Source of the DNA: Rhizophagus irregularis
Taxonomy: Eukaryota > Glomeromycota > Glomeromycetes > Glomerales > Glomeraceae
Direction: 5' to 3'
Assembly (NCBI RefSeq): GCF_026210795.1
Contig: NC_089443.1
Span: forward strand, 3,534,001 to 3,598,000
DNA: 64,000 bases
Shown: piece by piece, positions 39,737 to 52,873 of the stretch
Position numbering within the stretch: position 1 is the stretch's first letter
Layout of the letters: every line of letters begins with the position of its first letter
Program-made: the position numbers and the translations under genes
Notes under the pieces: generated by a model
The model's input: the letters and a program-made list of their open reading frames with translations, nothing else
Told to the model about the DNA's origin: nothing
The model's database searches: none

Positions 39737-42700
39737 TTCGTAATAATTAGTTAATCACACTTAAAAAAAAAACGGGACAAGAATCAAGTAATAATTTATC
39801 ATAAAAAAAAAAGAGTACATTTTTGTTAAAAAAGTTTTTTTTTTTTTTTTACAGTTTGAAACATTTTTTTTTTTTTTTTTTTGTTTGGGGGAAAAGGATT
39901 TGGTGAAAGTGTTTCGTATGTTTGATTTATATTTGTATCACAATTCCTTTAATCCAATTTTAGATTATAATTCGTTTTTTTCCCCCATTTTATTGACCTT
40001 TTTTTATCAATTGTTTCAAAATTTATGAACATTTTAAAAAACGAAAATTCTTTATTTTTTTTTCATGTGCGATGTGCGAATATACGAGTATTTCGAGTAT
40101 ATATCGGTTAAAGTTAAACGAATTATTTATGATTATTTACGCGTTTATAAAAAATAAACACGAAATATTTATGTATTATAAAAATATTATAAAAATATAA
40201 TAAAAATATAATTATACTATATATATATATATAAAATATACATATAAAATGTTTTTTTTTTATTGTAACAAATTATATTAAAATTACATATATACAAAGT
40301 CATATAAAATGTACATATAAAATATATAAAATGTACATACAAAATTTAATTATATTATACATATAATATACTACTATTACTATATAAAATATATATTTTA
40401 TATTTTCATTCATTTCATTCATTCAATTCATTCATTCAATATAATTATTATTTCATCATCAAAGTATCCGTTAATTATTATTACACAAACTAAATTAAAT
40501 GATTTATAATAATCATTATGTAATTTTTTTTTCTTTTTTTTAAAAAAAAAGAAATTCTAAGATTCGGAATTTTCGTTTTTTCTTTTAGATAATCATTATA
40601 ATCATTCGATAAAAGGTAAAAAAGAAAAGTATTCCCGAAAATTTTCTCGTTTGATCATCATTCCGCAGTAAAATCAGTGTAAAATCATTCCATCAATCCT
40701 TTCTCTTTGGAATTAAAAAAAAACTTTTTTTTCGATGTGACCAAAAGTGATAATCTAAAAAAAAAAAAGGACGAAACCTTAGGTATTGGAATTATTGGTA
40801 TATAATATTTAATTTTTTTATATCTCTATAGACTATAGATACTGTAAAAAATCTGGATAATTATTTTAGAATCTATTAGAACCTATCCTATTAGAACCTA
40901 TTCTCTTTATCACCTAGAATTTTAATAGCCTAAAGATTTTGTACTACAGAGACTTTATAAAACTGCGAAACAACTCAATCTTAGATCTTGCAGTATCACA
41001 GTGATACAGGATCTGGTATCACACTCGTACAATATCTGAAGTTCTTGGATATGTTTTTTTTTTGGCGTATGATGTCATTATTTAAAGTAACTTCTTTTGG
41101 TATAAAACTTATCGAATAAAGAGCTGTGGAGTGACGCCTTCATTCAAGTAAAAAAGCGGAGTTGCGTAATTTAAGCGTGATTTAAAAAACATTTTACGAG
41201 TTCAAAAAACGAATATATTTTTTTCGTGCATTATTATTATTTTTTAATATCAAAAACATCAAATTTCATCTTTTTTTTTTTTTCAAAAACCGTAATAAAA
41301 AAATAAATAAATAAATAAAGAAAAAAAAATAAAGAATAAAAAAAAAAAACCAAAAAAAGAAATAAATAATGAAAAGTAAGAATTTTTACCGAAACTTATT
41401 CCGTTCACCGACATATATTTATTATTTATTTTACTTTTTATTATTATTATTATTATTATCATTTTTTATCACATTAAAAAAAAAAAAATATGCAAAAACT
41501 TTTTTTTACAAATGATCTTTATTGTTTAAAAAAAAAAGAAAAAAAAAATTTCTTTACATTTTTTTTTTTTTTTTGTACAACATTTTTTCTCTTTATTTAA
41601 TTTCATTCTCATATAAAAATGATTATGATTTTCAAATTCCTGAAACAAGGAACCTTAACCCCGTCCCATCATAATATAATGATACAACTAGGGTTATTAT
41701 GTCTCCTCACTTTATTTTTTTTTTCCCTACATAAAATTTTTTTTTTCACATACAAGTATCATTTGAATCATGATTCAGTGATTGTTCAGTGTTGTGTGTG
41801 TGCATGTGTTTCCTACCTCAATGTGGGGAAAATTTTGGGATTTATGTAACAATCCGCGTGGTTTACATGTATATCTTTTTTATTGGTTTACTATCTATAG
41901 ATAAAAAAGAAAGAAAAAAAAATAAAAAAAAGATATATCACAAATAATCTGATAAAGAATGATGATGATATTCGGTTTCAGTGTGACAAGAAAAAAAAAA
42001 TTCGAAAATCCACGTAACTTGGTTGGTTCCTTGATATGGATTTTTTTTAAAAAAAAAAACTTGTTTAATTTTTGACTTTATACCAAAGAAAATAATAATA
42101 ATAAAAGTAATTTTTATTATTAAGGAATAAAATTCTTTATAAAGTATCTCATTAAAAAAATAGATTTTTCTTTTTTTTTTGCCAAGTACAATCGCCAAGA
42201 TGATGTACAGATAAAATGTAAGCCATACGTGGATCAATATATATGCGCGTCAAATCAACCGAATAAATCAAAATATATATCAAAATAAATCATATATAAA
42301 TCAAAATAAATTAAATAAATCAAATAAATAGGTTATTCTTCATATAAATTGTTAATCAATATGTCAAGGGTTCCTTAAAAGGGTTGTTCTTTATTTTAAT
42401 TGACTAAAAAAATTTTTTTGTTACATCACATAAAAAAAAAAGATCCAACGGGAATTCACGGCAATAATAGATAACTTTCTTTTATTTGTATATATATATA
42501 TGTATATATATAACATGGTACATATATAATATATATATATACAGTATATATACAATGAACTTTTAGTACATACATAATATATGTATAAAAAATAATCAAA
42601 ACAATCAAAACAATCGGGGGATTATTCGGGATACCAACGATAAAAGGAAAAGTAACAGAACTTGTAAAAAAGAAATTTTTTTTATTTATTTAAAAAACGC

Positions 42701-43060
42701 AGATCCAAACAAAGAGAGGTCCGTGAGTGATTGTGTCATGTTCTTTTTATAATCAAAAAATATCAAAATATGATTTAAAAAAAAAAATTTATCAAAAAAA
42801 AAAAAATATAATCAAATTTAGAATTATAATAATAATAATAATAATTGTAGGTTAATATAACCTAATAATTAAATGTGATACTAAAATAGTGATATTTGAT
42901 ATAAATAATGTTTCAAATTTTATTATAAGGATTTTAAATTGATTGGTTCATAGAAAAAAAAAAAATCTCCAGAAAAAAAAATTTTTTTTTTTTTTTGAAA
43001 CAAGAATATTATTTATATTCATTTTTGATGAAATTTCGGGGATTTCGGAATCCGCTCGGA

Positions 43061-43260
43061 TTACCAATTTAGAGTTTATATACGAATACGGTATATATAT
43101 TATATTATATACAATTACCAATTTAGCATTTACATACGATACGGTATATATATTATATACAATTACCAATTTAGCATTTACATACGATACGGTATATATA
43201 TTACATATAATTACTAATTTAGCATTTACGGTATAAATATTATATACAAGTATATACATC
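43061..43260. repeat. 48-bp tandem repeat, about 4 copies
   Basis: TTACCAATTTAG starts units near 43061, 43115, 43163 and (as TTACTAATTTAG) 43211. Each unit continues ACATACGATACGGTATATAT. The last three are spaced 48 bp. Confidence 0.85.
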
Positions 43261-44300
43261 ATTAATCTGCGGTATATATATTAATCATTATAATCTACGG
43301 TATATACATCATTATAATCTGCCAATATTTTGCTTAAAAATGATGCTCAATAATTATTCAGGCGGTAATAAGATTAAAAGGAAAAAAATTTGGGTGATTA
43401 AAAAAAACATCCGAAATTGATCTATTAAAAAATTTCAATCGTTTCGTAAACGTACAGTAACCTACATAATTTAAATAAAAAAGTATGATCAAAAAAAGAT
43501 ATTCCGAATTATTCTATAAATAACGATTGTAAGAACTATAAAAATACGGATAATTTTTTTCTCCAAAAAAGGCTTCATTTGTTTTTATAAAATAGGTTGG
43601 TTCCGATCGGCCGAAAAATCCCGGAAAGAAGGGATAATTTTTTTATTGAACTATAATATACTGTATATGCTTATTTTTTTTTTAAAAACTTGTACAGATT
43701 CACGTGGATACTTATTATATTACGGTATTTCTATTACGTGTAAATTTGGTTAGATTATGATTGTCCGTATGGCTCCCTTATCATTATCTGTAAAAGTATG
43801 TAAGTTGATGCTCTCTTTCTCCTCCTTTTTTATTTTTTCTTTTTGGGATGATTACGCACTTCTATTTTTAATTAACTCATTTAGAAAGATATATTAAATT
43901 GAAATCCAATCCATTTGAAAGAAATTTTACAAGGAGATTGATCAAAAAGATCTATTCCGCCTCGCGTAAAAATATGACCCATTTATAAAATTACTCATTA
44001 TTAAATAACAAAAGCCTCATACATAAGTAATAAATATATACAGTATTAAAAAATACATATACAGATACAGATTTTTTTTTAAAAAAAAAGCACACAAACG
44101 CCTACAATGAATCATATAAAAAAGTTCTCACCCATATTTGAAAAAAAAATTTTTTTTTTTTTTTTATTGTACGTAATAAATTATCTAATATATTTTTAAT
44201 ATGAACTTATTTTGATTACTTATATAAGAATTAACTTTAAAAACGCGTTTAAAAACTTGATTTTACATTTATATATTCATTAAAAATCTAATTTTATATG

Positions 44301-45854
44301 GTATATTATATAAAATTATATAATGACTTTATGAAACCTAGTTTTAATTAAAAAGGGAATATCTTTTTAAATTGCCGCGGGTTATCAAGTCACCGAATTA
44401 TTTATATTTCTAAAAAACGTAATCACGGCTTCTTAAATCACCGGTTTATTTTAGGCAATATATTACTTTAATATAATATTTGATATTTGATAAACTTTAT
44501 TTCTTTCTCACAAGTAAATACTTTTTTGCACTAATTTATGACAGATAAATAATTAAAGATCTCAAAAAATAGAAATTTTAATAATTAAACAATAAATTAG
44601 CATGCATATTGTATTAACTGTTAATCAAACATAATTTAGTCGTTCCTTTTATACAGTTAAATCATGCCGCCAATATTAACAAACAAATTTTATTGCTACA
44701 TTACTTGAAAGAGAGACTATATAATTTGATTGGTTAATGTCACATGTCAAAAAAAAAAATTGGTTTGTTACAAAGTTTGTTTGTTATAATAAAAAGCTAG
44801 CAATCGGATTAGATTTTAATTAAAATATATATTTAATTTCGGTTTTTTTTTTAATTTCCAATTATCTATTATTCATTCAAGGTAAAATTTGGCATTATAA
44901 TAATAGATTTTTCTATTGATGAATATAGTTTAGGTGAAATTTAAGTAGAACAGTAGAACTTTACAAATATTTTAATTTTACTGATTTCATTTGAATAATT
45001 ATATAAAACTATTGATAATTTGACAATTATTTATGAATTTTCTAATAAATTATATAAAAGCTGTGAAATATAACATAAAATTGATTAAATAAAAATGGTG
45101 AAATAATAGATTTATTTATAAAATAATAACTGATAAATATTGTATTACATATTATTTACATTCTATTTAATATATTTAAAAGAAAAAATTATTGTATTTT
45201 AAAAAGTGTGAATAATTAATATTAATTAAATAATACCATTTAATCTAAAAATACTATAAAGAATTTCTTAAAAGTATAAAAATTAATAATTTAATAAATT
45301 TTAATTTGAATAGGTAAATCATGCATCTTTTATATTATATATATATATTAATTTTCATTAATTAGGATTTTAAAATTAAGCAAAATTTTTATATTTTATA
45401 AACTTGGTATTTATTTATATATATGAAATATATTAATTTCATATAAAATAAGTTATTGATTATAAGAAAACTAAATTAAATTATCATAAATTTTACATTA
45501 TAATTTATATTGATTTTTTCAATAATTTAATAATTAAAATAATAGCATCAAAATTAAATATGTTAATTTATTTTATAATATATACAACTTAATTTTGATT
45601 TAATTTAAACTATAATATTATTATATATATTTAATAATTTATAGACAATTTCTATTTATATACAAAATATTTTAAAGATATGATATATAATTATTTTTAA
45701 AAGGTTATAAGATTGTAACTATCACAACATATATACAATACTTTTATTGTAATTACAATACAGTATTGTAATTACTATTATATAATATGTACTTTTTGTA
45801 GTGATATCTGTTTTTTAAAATTTATTTTTGTAATTTTTATTTTTTAAAAAAAAG
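44301..45854. other. AT-rich, gene-free
   Basis: No coding sequence, RNA gene or strong repeat seen. Confidence 0.5.
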
Positions 45855-46645
45855 GCTCTATACAGGTCAATTATTCAGTTAACCTGACCTGATATTTTTT
45901 TTCAGGTCAGGTTAGGTTGAGTCACCTGTTCTGACCTGACTTAACCCATTTGACTCAAAAGTATCAGGTATATTCAAATTACTTCGGGTAATTTGGTAAC
46001 CCAAAAGTTTTTATTAAAAAAAATATTATGAAATATTTTTCTTTAACTTATTATGACAAAATAAAATGTTTTGCAATATTTTTCAATTAATTTAACAAAA
46101 AATGTTGCAAAACATTTTTTCTTTAACTTATTTAATATAATAAACCATTTCACAACATTTTTTTATTAAATTAATCAAAAAAATATTGCAAACCATTTTT
46201 ATTTAAATCATTTTAATAAAATAAAACATTTTCACATTTTAAATTGATTTAACAATAAATGCTGCAAAATATTTATTTTAATATAATAAAACGCTTCACA
46301 ATATTTTTCAATTAAATTAGTAAAAAAATGTCACAAAATATTTTATTTTAATATAATAAAACATTTTGCAACGTTTTTTGATTAAATTAGCAAAAAAATG
46401 TTATGAAATGTTCAAAGTACTTAAAAACGATTCACAACATTTTTTGGAATTAAATACTTTTAAAAAAATGACAAGTGTTTTTTTTTAAAGTAAAAGTTTT
46501 GGGTTATCAGGTCAATCAGATCAGGACAAAGTTATAACTTAACCTGATGGTGTTTCATAAATTGACAATCTGATCTGAATATTTTGAATCAATCTGAATG
46601 GATTATCCGAATTAACTTTACCCGTTCAGAACTCTAATTATATAT
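45855..46645. repeat. AACCTGA-rich repeat region with internal tandem array
   Basis: Both flanks carry clusters of ACCTGA/TCAGGT in both orientations (about 45858-45965 and 46500-46640; again at 47270-47340). The middle (about 46020-46460) is a degenerate tandem array whose unit contains TTTAATATAATAAAACATTT, CAACATTTTT and AAATTA. Probably a decayed non-autonomous transposon. Exact ends not defined. Confidence 0.5.
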
Positions 46646-47533
46646 GCAATTAACCTAGAATTTTTTTATTTTTACATAAAAAATATCATGAAATTTATAT
46701 TAAAAATATTATTTTTTTTATATAAATCATTTTTTGAAATAGTTGTCTTATAGATGAATTTTGCATTTATAAAAATTAGCAAATTTTATAGAGTTAATTG
46801 CATTGATTTTCTCATCTATATATCCTAAAGATTTGAAATTTACATATATTATATATTTCATCTTGTTCTACAACTTTTATTAGGCTTAAAAAAAAGGTTT
46901 AAAAGGCTGATTTAAGCTTTACATATAGACAAAAATTATTGATAGTTAAATTATTATGAATTTGATCAAAGATTTATTATTAAAATAATTAGAAAATACA
47001 AATAAATTATTTTTAAATTAGATTACCCTTTTATATTATTTAATTCATTATCAGTTATAATATAAAATAAATAATAATAATTCCTTAATACATAATCTTA
47101 CATTACAAAAACTGCAACTAAAATATGTTTTAGATGGACTTTTTTTTGCTGCTTGATTTTTTAATTTGTTTAATATTTTACAGTATTCACATGATAAATT
47201 ATTATTATTATAAACTGTAAGCGTTTAGCAATTTTCACTAAAGTTCGAATCTGATCCGAAGATTAGATACTTGATTAAAAGTTAACCTGAAATATTCAGG
47301 TCAGGTTATCAAATCATAACCTGATACAAAGTCGGGTCAGTACTACATGCCAGCACCTAGTACCACATCAAATTCCAAATAAAGCAGTCAAATTCCTTTA
47401 TGCAATTTTTACGTGAATATCATGTAATCTTTGGCCCAAATTATACCAATAAACGTAATTTTAGCCAGCATTAAAATTTAGAAATTTATTATGATATATG
47501 CAAATTTTATTGAAAAAATTATTTAAAACACTA
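46646..47533. other. AT-rich, gene-free
   Basis: Nothing supported apart from the ACCTGA cluster at about 47270-47340. Confidence 0.5.
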
Positions 47534-47706
47534 TACATGCCACCCAAATTATTTTGGACTGCCGTAATTATAAGTAAAATCCCAAATTCAATTATGACAT
47601 CCCAAATTATTTTGGCACTTTACATAGTAAATTATATATAAACCGAATGAATTATGGCATCCCAAATTATAATTATGGCATCCCAAAATAATTTGGGTAG
47701 CATGTA
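47534..47706. repeat. 173-bp palindromic MITE, intact sister of the copy at 1163
   Basis: The ends are TACATGCCACCCAAATTATT and the inverted CCAAAATAATTTGGGTAGCATGTA. It is colinear with the nested copy at 1163-1587 minus the 244-bp insert. AAAACACTA is directly repeated at 47525-47533 and 47710-47718, a possible 9-bp target duplication (Mutator-like) if the element extends 3 nt further right. Confidence 0.88.
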
Positions 47707-49019
47707 TATAAAACACTAAATATTGTGAAACAATGTATTTGGTATTATTCTATGTCTTTTATAACGTTTAACTGCATATTCTGCTTGTTTTTCATCCAAT
47801 CCTTTTCAATATACATCCATATACCTATATGACTTTCTTGCAAATGCTTTAATTTGAGATAATGGAACTAATTGGTACAACTAGTTGTAAATCATTCCAA
47901 GAATAGTCACAATTTTTATGAGAATATTTTTACATTTTTTTTCTGCAAGTTTCTTTATGTGTTTTTTTCTCTTTAATACGCCAGCTATCAAACTTTATTT
48001 CAAATTTCAGTATGAATTTTTACATTAAAAAGCATTGAAATTTAAATTTTATATCAAAAATGTGATGGCCAAATTTATATATGAACATATAAATTTTTTG
48101 CTAAAATAAAATGCACATAACTTTTTATATATTAATCCAATTAGAAAAACTAAATCATACTTTTGTAGCCCTTAATCTAATCTATTAAAATATGAAGAGT
48201 ATTTTAAAAAATATTTAATTTTTCAAACTTTATGCTCATTTAAACATAGGCTTTAAAACTTGATGACTAGGATGCTCAAACTGTAGTCAGTATCTGGCCT
48301 GACCCATTGACTCAACATATATTTGGGTCAAATAAATTAAAAAATGCTGAAACTAATGGTTCTGGCATTTTTGTATATAAAATCAAAAGAAAAATCACTA
48401 GAACTAATGATTCTGATGTTTTTACATGTAAAATCAAAAAAAAAATGCCGAAACTAATAGTTTCAGCATTTTTAATTAGTTTCAGCATTTTACATGTAAA
48501 ATCAGAAAGAAAAACACTGGAACTAATGATTCCAGAATTTTTATATGTAAAATCAAAAAAATGCTAAAATTAATAGTTTCAGCATTTTTACAGAACCCCG
48601 CTTACTTCTAATAAAGGTCTTTGGGTAAAATTTCAGATTTACTAGTAATTTTACCAACCTTTTTTATCTCATAATTTTACCATATATATATACTATATAG
48701 TGACCTTTTAAAATTATATTAAATTTTACCTTAGATTTTCAGAGACTTAAATTTTTTTAAATATTAAATAAACAAAATATTTTATAATAATTACAATAAA
48801 TTTTAAAAATTTTTTATTTGTACTAAGTTTAATTCTTATTAGTTCTTTAAAGATAAATAACTTTTATTAGTAAAAAAAGTTACTTTTAATTACAAAAATA
48901 CTATAAAAAAATCTTAAAGACACACATCTTTAACTTTACTTCAAAACTATTGTTCACTTACTTTCTTTAAAAAAATCTAATTAACTTTTTTAAAAAAAAA
49001 ATAAATTCGTAATTGGTAT

Positions 49020-49510
49020 TATTATGAAAAAATGCTCGTACCCATAATTATTAATCCAACTGTTATGAAAATATTTATCTAAATATTTTTGACCTTGCCG
49101 AAAAACTTTACTTAAGCATGAAAAAGTGATTTCATTTGACCAAAATGCCCAAATTACGCCCTAAAATCACTGATCAGGAAAATAAAAAAAAAATAAAAGT
49201 GCGAAAATTGCTCGTATTCTGTAAATATTAAACTGATTCTTATAAAAATTAATATTCAGGTAGTTTCGACCTCGCCGAACAATATTACTTAAGCTTAAAA
49301 AGGTGATTTCATTTGACTAAAATGCCCAAATTATGCTCCGAATTTAATAAACAAAAAACGTAAATTTTATGTTAATATTAAAATAAAAAAATGCCCGTAT
49401 TCAACAAACATTATGCCAACTGCTATAAAAATTCAAATATAAGTAGTTCGACCTTACTAAATAACTTTCTTAGATAGTAAAATTTAACCAAAGTACTGAA
49501 ATTAAATTCC
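49020..49510. repeat. ~180-bp tandem units inside the 2.9-kb element
   Basis: GTGATTTCATTTGACCAAAA, TGCCCAAATTACGC and TTCGACCT-type segments recur near 49025, 49205 and 49390 with period about 180 bp. Confidence 0.65.
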
Positions 49511-49625
49511 GAAGTTCCTAATTGCTGTACGAATTTTTATATTTTAAAAGCTAATTTTTGTAATAATTTTCAAAAAGATAGTGCTAATGCAAATAAAACT
49601 AAAAATATAAAATGGTTTTTGCAAG

Positions 49626-51107
49626 TAGTGCTCCAAAAAAAATCTGATCTGATCTGGATCCGCAGATTTGATCCGAGTCAGATCCGGTTCAGTTTTCAAA
49701 ATTCTGATCCGTAGATCAGATCAGATTTAAAAAAATCTGATCCGATCAATTTCAGATCGGATCAGATCATAACACAAGAAAATCTGATCCGATCTGAACA
49801 GATTCGGATCAGATTTTTTTTTAAATAAAAAAAAATTTTTTTTTTAAAAAACTTTTCCTGGACGAACGGACGGAAGCCGGACAACCAAGATTTAAAAGAA
49901 CGAACTAGATAAGTTCATTTCTTTTTTTTGTTTTTTTTACTTGAGGGAACGTAATTAACGGTCCCCTTCTTTTTTAGTAGGAAGCCTGGACGAACGAAGC
50001 CTAATGACACGACCAGGATTTAAAAAAATAAACGATCTATGGTAGGTTCGTTCCTTTTTTTTATTTTTTATTTTTTATTTAAGGGAACGTAATTAACGTT
50101 CCCTTTCTTTTTTTTTTAGGAAACCTGGACGTGAGACGAAGGAATGATCAGGATTTAAGAGAACGAACTATAGTAAGTTCATTTCTTTTATTTTATTTTA
50201 TTTTTTTTACTTAAAGGAACGTAATTAATGTTCCCTTTCTTTTTTTTTAGGAAACCTAGACGTGAGACGAAGGAATGACCAGGATTTAAGAGAACGAACT
50301 ATAGTAAGTTCGTTTATTTTATTTTATTTTTTTTTTTACTTAAGGGAACGTAATTAACGTTCCCTTTCTTTTTTTAGGAAACCTGGACGTGAGACGAAGG
50401 AACGATCAGGATTTAAGAGAACGAACTATGGTAAGTTCGTTTCTTTTATTTTATTTTATTTTATTTTTACTTAAAGGAACGTAATTAACGTTCCCTTTCT
50501 TTTTTTTAGGAAACCTGAACGTGAGACGAAGCTGAACGACCAGAATCTAAAAAAAAGAATGAACTATGGTAAGTTCGTTTCTTTTTTTATTTTTTTTTAT
50601 TTTTACTTAAGGGAACATACTAATTAACGTTCCCTTTCTTTTTTTTATGGAAACCTGGACATGAGACGAAGCTGAACGACCAGGATTCAAAAAAAAGAAC
50701 GAACTATGGTAAGTTCGTTTCTTTTTTTTGTTTTTTTTTATTTTTACTTAAGAGAATGTACTAATTAACGTTCCCTTTCTTTTTTTTAGGAAACCTAGAC
50801 GTGAGACGAAGCTGAACAACCAGGATTCAAAAAAGAACGAACTATCGGTAAATTCGTTTTTTTTGTTTTTTTTTTTTCTTTTTACTTAGGAACGTAATTA
50901 ACGTTCCCTTCCTTTTTTTAGGACAGGACCAGATCCGAACCAGATTCGGATCAGATTCAAATCGGATTCAAATGGATCCGAACCAGATTCAGATCAAATT
51001 GAACCAGATCTGATCAGATTCAGATCAGATTAGATCTATTAAAATAAAAATCAGATCGGATCAGATTTAAGCTGAATCCGGTCTGAACCGATCTGTTAGG
51101 AGCACTA
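49626..51107. mobile_element. 1,482-bp hAT-like non-autonomous element
   Basis: It begins TAGTGCTCC and ends GGAGCACTA (perfect 9-bp terminal inverted repeat). TTTGCAAG is directly duplicated at 49618-49625 and 51108-51115, the 8-bp duplication expected of hAT elements. Subterminal regions are dense in GATCTGATC/GATCAGATC motifs in both orientations, as for hAT transposase subterminal sites. The interior is a minisatellite; no transposase. Confidence 0.85.
49850..50925. repeat. Minisatellite of ~115-140 bp units (8 copies)
   Basis: Units start near 49857, 49986, 50126, 50255, 50381, 50516, 50657 and 50786 with AACCTGGACGTGAGACGAAG-type sequence. They continue with GAACGAACTATGGTAAGTTC and a poly-T/A tract, and end with the near-palindrome GGGAACGTAATTAACGTTCC. 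Confidence 0.88.
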
Positions 51108-51656
51108 TTTGCAAGTATAAAGAAGAGAATAAATTTTTTATTTTGAGAAAAAATTATAAAACGTATATTACCAAATATTGTAAATTGTTATACAATATTT
51201 CAGATTAGTATATAAGATAAATATTAAATTTTATATACAATTTTACCTTATTATTTACTGAAACATTTGTAAACTTATATTTAATTTTACCTTATAAAAC
51301 CGAAAACCTATTTTAACTTTACCTTACATATCTGGAGACCTTTATTTGTTATATATATAATTTTACCTTTATCTATTAAGAGACCTAAAATTTTTTTTTA
51401 ATGTAAATTTTACCTTATATTTTTGGAGACCTCTATTAAAAGTAAGCGGAATTCTGTTTTTACATGTAAAATCAAAAAGAAAAATGCTAAAACTAATAAT
51501 TCTAGCATTTTTACATGTAAAATTAAAAAAAAAATGCTAAAACTAATAGTTTCAGCATTTTTACATGTAAAATCAAAAAGGAAAATACCAGAACTAATAA
51601 TTCCGGCATTTTTACATATAAAATCAAAAAAAAATGCTGAAACTACTTTGCTATCA

Positions 51657-52873
51657 GTGGTGATTTTTTTGGTAGTATTTTATAATGCTTTTTAAATAAT
51701 ATTAATAGGAATTTTTGGCATATCATGTAAATATCATATTTAATAATATATATATGTATAAATCTATTAACAAGTATGATATTTAATATTAATATTGTAA
51801 CTAATATAAAAGGATAATTGTCATATATTACAAAATTATTATTTTTTTACTTTTTTTTTTTTTTTCTGCAATGCATTTGATAGTTTATTAAACAGAAAAC
51901 AAGATTCAGAGAATACAATTATGACAAAAACTAAATCTAAACTATCTAATATTATTAACTACCAAACCACTCGTCATGCATGAAAGCACCCCACATGTGC
52001 ACTGTCAGATGAAATTTTTGCTTAGAGAGTATGATTCGTTTTAAAACGGTTGATAGCATAAATGCCCCTTTTTCTTATGAAGCATTAACGGGACCCACTA
52101 CATTGCAAATAAAAAAGAAAAAAAAACTTTAAAATGTAAGTAAGAAAATGTATAAAATAGAAGATATCCTTCAGATCGTTCCTCTTAAAAGCGGCCCAAA
52201 GAAATTGAAAAAGAGTGGTATTCATTATCCAAGCCATAGGGTCTAAGGTACACACAATTAAACCAGAACTGGCCAGCTGTAGTGAAAATGACATGTTTCC
52301 AATTCTTTAGGTCAACTAGTGTGAGGCCCCATTTACTGATAGAAGGTTGCTTGTCATATATAAAGGCGGACTCTAACATCGGATGTCCATTATCACGGTA
52401 TTAGTTCTGGAACACTATTATCTGCCAACCAATATTAATTCTAATCAACCATCCCAAGTAAGCTCTATCCAAAATAAAGTTGTTTAAACGAAAACTAAAA
52501 CTAATACTAATTCTAAAAAATAAACAAAAAAATTGATAAACAAAAGAAAAAAAAGAAGAGAATAAAAAGAAAAAATATGTCTGGGATTCATAAAGCCAAT
52601 TTTTGTCTCTATTCTTCTTCCTCCGAAGTGTGTAGGTACAGTCGAAGATGAGGTCTAAAGCATTTATCAAAGGTTGTTTAAAGAGAAACTAAATTTGGTT
52701 AGTTTCACAATATCGGTAAAAGTATATACCGAACGTTATACCAAAAAAGCTGGTAAAATTCCAAAAGCAGTTGTCTGTTCTGTAAGTTTTCCCAAAATGA
52801 AAGTTGTCTTCTGAATCATTTGTTGTTATTTGTAGGTGGGCCGGCAAGTTGCGGAAGGTATCCAGAAACGCAT
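51657..52873 (-). pseudogene. Possible degenerate coding region
   Basis: From about 52085 to 52670 the minus strand holds several overlapping short frames with protein-like composition (for example SKWGLTLVDLKNWKHVIFTT and the adjacent-frame segment LDPMAWIMNTTLFQFLW). No single frame is continuous, and I recognise no family. It may be a decayed gene together with the frame at 52874-53260, or chance in slightly less AT-rich DNA. Confidence 0.25.

Larger units (their letters stand above)
31208..44300. other. ~13-kb gene desert, homopolymer and microsatellite rich
   Basis: I found no exon with family resemblance on either strand. The first 1-2 kb upstream of the CON7-like gene probably contain its promoter and 5' UTR. 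Content: T(n)A(n) dyads at 31301-31319, 32348-32368, 33094-33112, 35512-35528, 38198-38218, 40534-40550, 42041-42059 and 44072-44089; a G12-type run near 31543; (AT)n near 32528-32590; (AAT)n near 37180-37340 and 39567-39737. Confidence 0.55.
48591..51456. mobile_element. ~2.9-kb inverted-repeat element inserted in the satellite
   Basis: The left end is CAGAACCCCGCTTACTTCTA and continues ATAAAGGTCT. The right end is the inverted counterpart (AGTAAGCGGAATTCTG preceded by AGACCTCTATTAAA). TTTTTA flanks both ends (48585-48590 and 51457-51462), though the satellite context makes a duplication hard to prove. No transposase is visible. A second element interrupts it at 49626-51107. Confidence 0.75.
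48330..51650. repeat. Palindromic GCTGAAACTAAT/ATTAGTTTCAGC satellite split by an insertion
   Basis: At 48340-48590 and 51456-51650 the same roughly 60-bp units recur: AATGCTGAAACTAATAG, TTTCAGCATTTTTACATG and TAAAATCAAAAA. Each unit is itself an inverted repeat around the GCTGAAACT core. The two blocks look like one array separated by the element at 48591-51456. Confidence 0.8.

Noticed and set aside
42943-43262. Overlapping repeat-peptide frames on both strands
   Set aside because: By-products of the 48-bp tandem repeat.
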